Position numbers and translations under genes: made by a program. DNA of 54,039 nucleotides. Source: Candidatus Iainarchaeum sp. (GTDB taxonomy: Archaea > Micrarchaeota > Micrarchaeia > Anstonellales > Bilamarchaeaceae). Position 1 is the first letter of the stretch; the number at the start of each line of letters is the position of its first letter. Below the pieces are notes generated by a model. It saw only the letters and a list, made by a program, of their open reading frames with translations, was not told the DNA's origin and ran no database searches. Shown one piece after another: positions 47,078 to 54,039 of the stretch. Location: NCBI GenBank assembly GCA_028686985.1, contig JAQUBA010000005.1, positions 1-54,039 of the forward strand. Direction: 5' to 3'.

Positions 47078-47788
47078 TCACCCAGCCAGCATCTTTATTA
47101 TGAAAACAGATGAGAAGTTGAATATCGCGTGCGCTATGATGCAGGGAAGGAGGTCCTTGCTCCTGCTGAAATAGTATGCGAGTATGAGCCCGAGGAACGC
47201 CGCGCCCAGTATCTCGGCCACGGAGCCGTACGAAGTGTGCGTCAGCCCGAAGAATATGGCGGAGCCGAAAACGCCCAGCCAGGGCACCATCAGGGCGCGG
47301 AAGAACAGCTCTTCCGTGACAGGCACCAGGGTGAAGCTCGCCACGAGCAGGTAGATGGGAAGCTCCTCCACCACGCCCACCGCCTTTGCCCCGTCGTTCA
47401 GCCCCAGCAGGCTGAGGATGACGCTGAAGCCAGCCCCCGCAACCACCATCACGATTGCGAGCCCAATCCCTTCCGCAACCCTCCTCCAGAGCTTCCTTCC
47501 CCGCTGCCACCATTCATCCCCCTTCTTCCAGATGAAATGCAATGCTATCGTTCCCATCGCCATCTGCAGGTATAGCGTATTGGAATGCGAAAGCGGGAAT
47601 ACGAGCAGGCACGCCACGCATGCGAGCAGGAAGGCGAGCGCATTTGCGTTCCCGTAGAACCTGAAAAGGAGCACCGCCAGCAGCAGCGTCAGCACCGCCA
47701 CGAGGGGCATGAAGAATTCGCCAGGAACGAAGCTCAGGGCGAAGAAAATGAAAAATGCCGAAAACAATGAGAGGAACGGGTTTTTCAT
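47078..47788 (-). CDS. CPBP-family intramembrane metalloprotease
   Basis: TEELFFRAL, FFGLTHTSYG, IIAHAIFNF motifs; start trimmed to 47788. Confidence 0.88.
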   Translation of the reverse strand: MKNPFLSLFSAFFIFFALSFVPGEFFMPLVAVLTLLLAVLLFRFYGNANALAFLLACVACLLVFPLSHSNTLYLQMAMGTIALHFIWKKGDEWWQRGRKLWRRVAEGIGLAIVMVVAGAGFSVILSLLGLNDGAKAVGVVEELPIYLLVASFTLVPVTEELFFRALMVPWLGVFGSAIFFGLTHTSYGSVAEILGAAFLGLILAYYFSRSKDLLPCIIAHAIFNFSSVFIIKMLAG

Positions 47789-47795
47789 GGGCGCA

Positions 47796-47948
47796 CTATT
47801 TCTTTTCGTAGTAGCCGCACTTCCCGCAGGACAGCCTGTCCTTGTGCGCCGCAAGCTTGACGCCCGGCCCGCATTTGGGGCAGTGCTTCCCCGGCTTGTA
47901 CGCCTTCGTTTTCCTCTCCTTCTTCTTTGCCGGTGCCTTTTCCGCCAT
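47796..47948 (-). CDS. rps27ae: 30S ribosomal protein S27ae (eS31)
   Basis: [50 protein letters not shown], zinc ribbon; missed by track (50 aa). Confidence 0.93.
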   Translation of the reverse strand: MAEKAPAKKKERKTKAYKPGKHCPKCGPGVKLAAHKDRLSCGKCGYYEKK

Positions 47949-47953
47949 GCTCA

Positions 47954-48280
47954 TCACTCTTTCTTCTTGGGCGCCGCCGCCTTCTCCCCCTTTGCCGCGG
48001 CTTCCTTGAACTTGTTCCTTATGAGGGTGTAGTCCGGCTCCATCCCCATCATGTCCTCCTTCTTCTTGTATACATTCACCCTCGCGACGACCTTCCTCGC
48101 CCCGAAGGACGAATCCGTCCTCTTGAGTATTGTGGTGTCCGGGTTGCAGCCCACGCCCTGGATTATCGCATCCCTCATCTCGGACCTGGACGGCGTCTTG
48201 CCGTCAAATTCCACTGTAATCTCGTATTCGGTCCTGCCCAGGAGGGCGTTCTCGCGCTTCTTCGCAACAGTTGCCTTCAT
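47954..48280 (-). CDS. rps24e: 30S ribosomal protein S24e (eS24)
   Basis: [50 protein letters not shown]. Confidence 0.94.
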   Translation of the reverse strand: MKATVAKKRENALLGRTEYEITVEFDGKTPSRSEMRDAIIQGVGCNPDTTILKRTDSSFGARKVVARVNVYKKKEDMMGMEPDYTLIRNKFKEAAAKGEKAAAPKKKE

Positions 48281-48284
48281 CTTT

Positions 48285-48677
48285 TCACCTTATCCTCACT
48301 ATCACTCGCCTTCCCATCGCTTCCATTATCTCCACTTCCTTTCCCGCCTCCACCTGCCCCTGCATCTCAGGAGGTATCTGCATCTCAAAGACCTCGTAGT
48401 TGGACTGGTCCATCACCTGCACGGTCGTGCCGGAGACCGACATGACCTGCGCGTTCTTCCTTTCTATGATGGGGATTTCAACATCCGAGTCCGCGGTGGT
48501 GAGCAGGTTCTTCTTCTGCCCGTCGAATATGCCTATCGCGACTATCCTCAGCTTGGCCGAGCCATGCTTGCCAGTCTTGGACTTGTCTATGCTGGCTATC
48601 CTGCACGGGATGTCGTCAATGAGGACGTATTTGCCCTCGTGCAGTTCCTTTGCGGAGCCAAAAATCTTCTCGCTCAT
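48285..48677 (-). CDS. translation initiation factor 5A (aIF5A)
   Basis: SKTGKHGSAKLRIVAIGIFDGQKK hypusine loop; start trimmed to 48677. Confidence 0.95.
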   Translation of the reverse strand: MSEKIFGSAKELHEGKYVLIDDIPCRIASIDKSKTGKHGSAKLRIVAIGIFDGQKKNLLTTADSDVEIPIIERKNAQVMSVSGTTVQVMDQSNYEVFEMQIPPEMQGQVEAGKEVEIMEAMGRRVIVRIR

Positions 48678-48738
48678 GATTACACCTGAGAGAATTCTGT
48701 TAGGTAGATTTATAACGTTAGGTTTTAAAAACACCGTT

Positions 48739-49461
48739 ATGCCGGCGCGCCTCGTGGATTCGCACTGCCACCTTGATTCGTTCAAGAAGAAGCAGATGGA
48801 GGAGCTTCCGGAAGACATACTCCCGGTCACATCCGGCTACTCTCACAAATCCAACAAAAAGACGGTGGAAATCGCCCGCGCCCTCAAAATCCCCTTCTGC
48901 CTGGGGATTGCGCCGCAGACAGCCGTCTTTGAGGGGCTGGCAAAACTGGATGAGTGGGAAAACTTCATCCGTTCCCAAGCCCCAAATGCGATTGGAGAGA
49001 TAGGATTGGACTATCATTGGGGAAAGGTTGAGAAGCATTTTTCGGATGAGGCGGCGCTGTTCAAAAGGATGCTGGACCTCGCGGACGGAATTGGTTTGCC
49101 TATTGTGCTGCACACAAGGAAGGCGGAAGACAGATGCCTGGACGCCCTCCAATCATATGGATGGAAAAAACCGTTCATGATGCACTTCTTTTCGGGCGAG
49201 GCGGAGACCGCGAAGCGCGCGGTGAAGATGGGCGGCATCATCTCCATCCCTCCGCTCCACTCAAAGGACAGGAGGAAAACAATAGAAGCCATTCCCCTCG
49301 AAAAATTGGTTTCGGAAACGGACGCGCCTTACATCACGCGGGGGATAGAGGGGGTGCGGGACGCTGTCCAATACATCGCGGAAGTGAAAAATATCCCGTT
49401 TGAAAAGGCGGCGGAGGCCACCGCCAAAAATTCAGCGAAATTCTTCGGCTTCAGGCTCTAA
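48739..49461 (+). CDS. tatD: TatD-family metal-dependent hydrolase
   Basis: LVDSHCHLDSF, AIGEIGLDYHW, LPIVLHTRKA, LVSETDAPYI; start 48739, 23 nt after TTTATAA. Confidence 0.93.
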   Translation: MPARLVDSHCHLDSFKKKQMEELPEDILPVTSGYSHKSNKKTVEIARALKIPFCLGIAPQTAVFEGLAKLDEWENFIRSQAPNAIGEIGLDYHWGKVEKHFSDEAALFKRMLDLADGIGLPIVLHTRKAEDRCLDALQSYGWKKPFMMHFFSGEAETAKRAVKMGGIISIPPLHSKDRRKTIEAIPLEKLVSETDAPYITRGIEGVRDAVQYIAEVKNIPFEKAAEATAKNSAKFFGFRL

Positions 49462-50334
49462 TCAGCCCGCCCCCTCTATTGCGCCAAGGGCCCACGCCGC
49501 GGCCTCGACCTCTTCGGATGGCATATCCACGCTCTTACGCACCACCGCGCAGTAGGCGCTCTCAAAATCGCTCCGTGACACATCCCGGTAATACGGATAC
49601 ATGGGATGCCCATGGGGCAGTTCCGCAGTTTCGGATGAAAGTTCAATTATGGCCGCGCTGCCTCCCAGCAGGTGGATGCGGTCCCTAGCCCGGAAGTATT
49701 CCACGAAAACCTCATCCATGTCCAGCCCAATCACTCCAGCAAGCCCGGATACGGCGTGTGCCACATCCTCATCCTCCGCCAATGTGCTGCGGTCAGCCAG
49801 GAATGCGTTGTTTATCAAGCTGACCGCATCGGGAGCAAACAACATGCGGTTGCCAATCCTCCTTAACCCCGCCTCCACATCCTCAGCCCCAAAATATGCG
49901 CCTGGGTTCATCGCATGCAGTTCCACCACGAGGTCATTTCCCGCAGCCATGCATTCGGCGATGAGTCTAATCCTTCTCACCCTGTCCTCCATGGATAGCA
50001 TTATCGTGATTGCATGCTGCCCGAAGGGCAGGGGGCCGCCCCCAGTCTCTTCGCCCCGCATTCCACCAGATTCTAGCTTGAAACCGGCGTCAATGCGGTG
50101 CCTCGCCTCCCAGCCCCTCTTCATCATGCCCTTTTCCGTCTTAGTGCTCGCCTTTATCCCTTCCTCCATAAGCCGCTTCGCAAGCGCCTTGCGGAAAGGG
50201 AGCGCGGCAGGAATCTCGTTGGTATGGGGTATTGCCAGGGCAATTTCCCTGGGTTTGGTTTTTCCGGCCTTAGGTTCGTAGTAAGGCAGCCTCTCAAGGC
50301 CCTTTGCCGGCAACCGCGCCATCACCATGCCCAT
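49462..50334 (-). CDS. putative Zn-dependent aspartoacylase/succinylglutamate desuccinylase-like hydrolase
   Basis: AIPHTNEIPAALPFRKAL, DLVVELHAMNPGAYF, AAIIELSSETAEL loosely match HxxE...H pattern. Confidence 0.45.
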   Translation of the reverse strand: MGMVMARLPAKGLERLPYYEPKAGKTKPREIALAIPHTNEIPAALPFRKALAKRLMEEGIKASTKTEKGMMKRGWEARHRIDAGFKLESGGMRGEETGGGPLPFGQHAITIMLSMEDRVRRIRLIAECMAAGNDLVVELHAMNPGAYFGAEDVEAGLRRIGNRMLFAPDAVSLINNAFLADRSTLAEDEDVAHAVSGLAGVIGLDMDEVFVEYFRARDRIHLLGGSAAIIELSSETAELPHGHPMYPYYRDVSRSDFESAYCAVVRKSVDMPSEEVEAAAWALGAIEGAG

Positions 50335-50469
50335 TAGTAAATAACGGTTCTCTTTTATTTAAACCTTCCTTTTATACAAAATACCACACCTAAATAGCAT
50401 CCTTCCGCCGGCATACCTTTTTTAATTTTCACCTCCAATCCCAACCACCATCTTTTCTGGTGAGCACTC

Positions 50470-51105
50470 ATGGGACTTTTAGACGGGGTTTTTGGGAAAA
50501 AGCAGCCGCAGATTGCGCTTTTCGTTGACGGGCCGAACATCATCCGCAAGCAATTGAACATTGATTTGCGCGAGATAAAGAAGAAGGTTTCGGAGCACGG
50601 CAACATCCGGATGGCACGCATCTACCTCGACCAGTTCGCCTCGGACAAGCTGATTGAGGCGATGGTGAACCAGGCTTTTGAGCCCAGGATAACCACGGGC
50701 GACGTTGATGTGACCATGGCTGTGGAGGCCACGGAGCAGATTGTGAATCCTGAAATAGACATAATAGCGCTCATGACGAGGGACACGGATTTCATCCCCG
50801 CGCTTACGAAAGCCAAGGAGCACGGGAAGAAGACGCTCATAGTCGGGATTGAGCCCGGCTTTTCCGTCGCCCTGCGCAACACCGCGGACATTTTGATTAT
50901 GATAAATGCGGGGGAGGTCTCAAGGGAGAGGGGAAGGCCGGACAGGGGCCCCTACGGGACGCAATACGGCCACCGGGACCAGAGGCAGCAACAGAGGCCC
51001 AACACGCAGAGGCAGGAGCCGCCCAGGCAAGCGCCCCCGCCGCCCGCCCAGCAGCAAAAAACAGAGCAGAAGCCGCCTGAGCAGAAACCTCCCAATCCGC
51101 AATAG
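50470..51105 (+). CDS. NYN-domain (LabA/DUF88-like) protein with Q/P-rich tail
   Basis: IALFVDGPNIIRKQL, DVDVTMAVEA, DIIALMTRDTDFIPALTKAKEHGKKTLIVGI; acidic NYN/PIN-like residues. Confidence 0.88.
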   Translation: MGLLDGVFGKKQPQIALFVDGPNIIRKQLNIDLREIKKKVSEHGNIRMARIYLDQFASDKLIEAMVNQAFEPRITTGDVDVTMAVEATEQIVNPEIDIIALMTRDTDFIPALTKAKEHGKKTLIVGIEPGFSVALRNTADILIMINAGEVSRERGRPDRGPYGTQYGHRDQRQQQRPNTQRQEPPRQAPPPPAQQQKTEQKPPEQKPPNPQ

Positions 51106-51140
51106 TGGATTAATCCTGAAAAACAGCAGAATGCGGCCGC

Positions 51141-51560
51141 CTAATCCCGGTCGTTTTTATAGCAATGCCCGTTGCACTGGCTGGGGTACAAACCGGTTAT
51201 ATTCCTGAATGCCGCCATTGCATCCTCCCTGAGGCCATGGTTATCCTCATGCCTTGCGGCCCAGCGTAGCGCCACAAGCCCCTCCCTCGCGTCCAGCCTC
51301 TCATGCTTGATAAGAATTTCCCCGAGTGCCATCGCCGCGTCGCTCCTGCGGAACAGTTCCTCATCCGGGTCACGCAGCATTTTTGCGAGTTCATTCACTG
51401 CCTGTTGCCCCATATCCACAATCATGCCGACTTTGCCCTGGCCGAGCAGCGCCCTTACCTGTTCTCTGAGCCGGGGCTGCGCCCTCTCTCCTGCCCTTGC
51501 AATGCCAGGCGCCGGATTTTGAACGGGCGGCGTACTGGTTCCCTGAAGCATCCTTGCCAT
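51141..51560 (-). CDS. HEAT-like hypothetical protein
   Basis: FRRSDAAMALGEILIKHERLDAREGLVALRWAARHEDNHGLREDAMAAFRNI. Confidence 0.65.
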   Translation of the reverse strand: MARMLQGTSTPPVQNPAPGIARAGERAQPRLREQVRALLGQGKVGMIVDMGQQAVNELAKMLRDPDEELFRRSDAAMALGEILIKHERLDAREGLVALRWAARHEDNHGLREDAMAAFRNITGLYPSQCNGHCYKNDRD

Positions 51561-51582
51561 GCTAATACTGTGTGTGCAAGTG

Positions 51583-51590
51583 TTTATAAA
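51583..51590. promoter_or_regulatory. TATA box TTTATAAA between divergent orphan genes
   Basis: 22 nt to minus ATG 51560, 23 nt to plus ATG 51614. Confidence 0.65.
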
Positions 51591-51613
51591 TGTTATCAGG
51601 CATATAATTACCT

Positions 51614-52396
51614 ATGAGTGAAAAGGCGCGCAGGATGAGGTTTGCAGAACCCGCAAAACCAGTAGTGGACGAATCAAGGAGGAAGCTGCTCAAGCTCGCC
51701 GTTTTCTCGGCCGCCGCATCCGCATGCCAGCGCCTTTCCGGATGGTCCTCGCCGAGGGGACCGGCGCGCTGCGGCGCCCGCAACATCTCCGCGGAGCGGC
51801 TCGGCTTCGTCGCCGGCTCCACCACGGTTGAAGATGCAATTTCAATGATGTCCGGCATGGGCATCCTAAACATCCTAAAAGATACGAATGCCGAAACCGG
51901 CGACGGCAGGACGCTTACCGCGCTTGCCGCGGACAGGCAGGAATGCATCCATATATTCCGTGCCGGCGTTTATGAGAAGAGCCTCCCGGTTGCGCTCCCC
52001 CATTCGGGAATGTCGCAAATCCTCGCCATGAGGCCCGCCAATTTTGGCGGCGGGATAACCATCATGGTGATGGCGCAGGACATGCGCGCCTCCGCAGACC
52101 CTTCAATCCCGGACAATCCCGTCCTTGCGTTCATCCCTTATGGTCCGGCCCACCAGCCCGTGATTGAGGACATCTCCTGGCTGCAGCGCATGCACGGCGG
52201 CATATTAAGCCCGCTTTTCGTGGGGTACGACCTGGACTTTAGCATCACATTCGTCGCAAGGGACAATGCCGGCCTTCCCTGGGACGATGGCTATTTCGTC
52301 GGGTTTGACGGCAGCCGCGCAATCTTCAGGGAGGAGAGCTTTTATGCGCTCTACTGGGGGTGCGACTGCATACGGAATTGGGCGGAAGGGGAATAA
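51614..52396 (+). CDS. hypothetical exported protein, predicted Tat lipoprotein
   Basis: N-terminal SRRKLLKLAVFSAAASAC. Confidence 0.7.
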   Translation: MSEKARRMRFAEPAKPVVDESRRKLLKLAVFSAAASACQRLSGWSSPRGPARCGARNISAERLGFVAGSTTVEDAISMMSGMGILNILKDTNAETGDGRTLTALAADRQECIHIFRAGVYEKSLPVALPHSGMSQILAMRPANFGGGITIMVMAQDMRASADPSIPDNPVLAFIPYGPAHQPVIEDISWLQRMHGGILSPLFVGYDLDFSITFVARDNAGLPWDDGYFVGFDGSRAIFREESFYALYWGCDCIRNWAEGE

Positions 52397-52471
52397 GCCG
52401 CTTGATAAGAGTGTTATAAAGTAAAATAAAATGTAAGTATGTTTATAAATCCTCATGTACATCATAATCTT

Positions 52472-53035
52472 ATGGGAAATCCAAACCCAGAACCACATGT
52501 TCCTTTTAGGCCTACCCTTATGCCGCAGGTAGCTCCGCCAGTGCGCGGCTTCCTGGAACAGGGCTGCAGGAACAAGCCGCTTTACCCCCTTGCAGAAACA
52601 ATACGGGGTCGCCTCGCTTATGGAAACGGGGAAACGAAGTTTTCCTTATATGTGGAGGAGAAGGATAGGGGGCGCATACACCTGCAGTTGATTCAGGAAG
52701 TCCGGCGGGAGGAAAGCCCTTATCGTATTTTTTGCGTGCTTCAGTTGGAGCCGGGCACCATCCGCATAGAGGACATACAAAACATCTATCCAGGTTGCTT
52801 TGATCCCACCCACCCTGAACCAGACCTGGTTAACATGCACGACCCTCCGCTCCCTGAATGGAAAGGGCTGGGTTTCTTTTCCATAATCCTGAAGCACGTG
52901 AAGGGGATTGCCGCGGAAAAGGGCATCTGCAGGATAACCATAGACCCTGATAACACTGACCTTAGGGAATACTACTCGGGGTTTGGATTTGCGCAGGCTC
53001 CTGAAAAGGAATCCAGGATGCAGCTGGTTTTCTGA
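52472..53035 (+). CDS. putative GNAT-like acetyltransferase
   Basis: C-terminal GLGFFSIILKHVKGIAAEKGICRITIDPDNTDLREYYSGFGFAQ; ATG 52472 is 22 nt after TTTATAAA (52442-52449). Confidence 0.5.
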   Translation: MGNPNPEPHVPFRPTLMPQVAPPVRGFLEQGCRNKPLYPLAETIRGRLAYGNGETKFSLYVEEKDRGRIHLQLIQEVRREESPYRIFCVLQLEPGTIRIEDIQNIYPGCFDPTHPEPDLVNMHDPPLPEWKGLGFFSIILKHVKGIAAEKGICRITIDPDNTDLREYYSGFGFAQAPEKESRMQLVF

Positions 53036-53049
53036 CTTCCTTTATCCGA

Positions 53050-53913
53050 TCAGTATCCAAGCGAAGCCAGCAGCAGCGCCATAAGCCCCACGAAAAGCCA
53101 GAGCAGAGAATACTTCCTCGCATTCCCCAGCACCTTTGCATCTTTTGACAGTATAATATAAATTGCAATCCAGATTATCCCCAAATCCGCCAGCCCCAGC
53201 AGGATTCCGGAAAACATGGAGAGGGTGAGCCCCCCCATAAACGGCACCATGCTCAGGGGTACAAATGCAAATAGCAGGGAAGATGCCATCGCCAGCGCAT
53301 TCTTCCTCCCCACAACCATGGGGAGCGTCCGGGATTCCCTCGCCAGTGCGTCCCCCTCCATGTCCTCCACGGTCTTTATGATTTCCCGCGCCAGCCCCGC
53401 GGCGAACCCCATCGCCGCTATAACCCAGATGGTCATCGTGGGCTCCATCCCGAAAACCACCGCGCCGAATATGAAGGGTATCGCCATCGTGGTGGCTATA
53501 TACATATTCCCTATTGCCGGAAGGTCCTTCAATCTGAGGTTGTACAAAACAGCGAGCACATTGAAAACAAGCGCGACCACGAGCGCCATCCAGTTTATCG
53601 CCAGCGCCGCCATCGTGGAGATTATGAACGCGCCCGCGGAGAATTTGAGCGCGAACTCCGGGGAAAGCGTCCCGTCCACCAAGGGCCTTCCCCCCCTCCG
53701 GTTTATCCTGTCCGCCTCCATGTCCACATAATCATTGAGCGCGAAGGAGCCCATCTCGCTCAGCGCAGGCACGATCAATGAGAGGAGGAGCACCAATCCC
53801 AGCGGCGGGAACGCTCCCAGCGCTATTGTTTCCCCTATGACCACCGCGACCGCGAGCATCAGCGCGTGCTCTATCCGCACAAGCTTCGCGAACTCGCCAA
53901 ATTTTATAAACAT
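53050..53913 (-). CDS. UbiA-family prenyltransferase (likely digeranylgeranylglyceryl phosphate synthase)
   Basis: FALNDYVDMEADRINRRGGRPLVDGTLS, REIIKTVEDMEGDALARESRTLPMVVGR; start trimmed to 53913. Confidence 0.92.
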   Translation of the reverse strand: MFIKFGEFAKLVRIEHALMLAVAVVIGETIALGAFPPLGLVLLLSLIVPALSEMGSFALNDYVDMEADRINRRGGRPLVDGTLSPEFALKFSAGAFIISTMAALAINWMALVVALVFNVLAVLYNLRLKDLPAIGNMYIATTMAIPFIFGAVVFGMEPTMTIWVIAAMGFAAGLAREIIKTVEDMEGDALARESRTLPMVVGRKNALAMASSLLFAFVPLSMVPFMGGLTLSMFSGILLGLADLGIIWIAIYIILSKDAKVLGNARKYSLLWLFVGLMALLLASLGY

Positions 53914-53956
53914 ACAGCCACAATCTAGTTCCTTAGAATTAAAAAATGTGATTATC

Positions 53957-54039
53957 ATGGCACTCAGCTTCATGGAAAGGAACGACGCGTATGCGGATGC
54001 GAAAGTATGCATCATCCCGGTCCCGTACGAGGCCACGGT
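53957..54039 (+). CDS. agmatinase/arginase family (partial, runs off window end)
   Basis: ATG 53957 MALSFMERNDAYADAKVCIIPVPYEAT matches agmatinase N-terminus (PVPYxxT). Confidence 0.7.
   Translation, partial: MALSFMERNDAYADAKVCIIPVPYEAT

Noticed and set aside
48678-48738. aIF5A/TatD intergenic region as a third symmetric bidirectional TATA
   Set aside because: TTTATAA fits tatD (23 nt) but is 31 nt from the aIF5A start, which has a separate TTTTAAAA and an SD-like GGTG; less convincing.
1-54039. tRNA, rRNA, riboswitch, CRISPR or transposon features
   Set aside because: No cloverleaf, rRNA-like stretch, repeat array or transposase recognised by eye; covariance-model searches (tRNAscan-SE, Infernal) would be needed to exclude small RNAs.

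Overview
This 54 kb window is archaeal chromosome. The evidence is a complete A-type ATP synthase operon (H-I-K-E-C-F-A-B-D), archaeal/eukaryal ribosomal proteins (uS15, eS1, eL15, eS24, eS31), aIF1A, aIF2-beta, aIF5A, Rio1, NAC, Alba, Kae1, Dph2, ABCE1, archaeal-type AspRS, and TATA-box promoters. A DPANN-type or other poorly sampled lineage is plausible but is inference only. I saw no rRNA, tRNA, CRISPR array or transposase. House-keeping genes are interleaved with an unusual number of orphan, helix-rich (HEAT-like) proteins of unknown function. Two real genes are missing from the supplied ORF track because they run off the window edge (1..1708 minus; 53957..54039 plus), and one because it is short (eS31, 47796..47948 minus). 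Most notable observations: (i) an mTERF-like 31-aa tandem-repeat protein (38794..39528), a fold otherwise best known from eukaryotic organelles; (ii) two divergent gene pairs that appear to share one palindromic TATA box centred almost exactly between the two start codons; (iii) repeated convergent gene pairs whose stop codons overlap in a shared CTAG/CTAA or abut exactly; (iv) a near-constant 22-24 nt TATA-to-ATG spacing implying pervasive leaderless mRNAs; (v) a lineage-specific set of alpha-solenoid orphans. All calls come from reading the sequence and recalling families; no database search was run.
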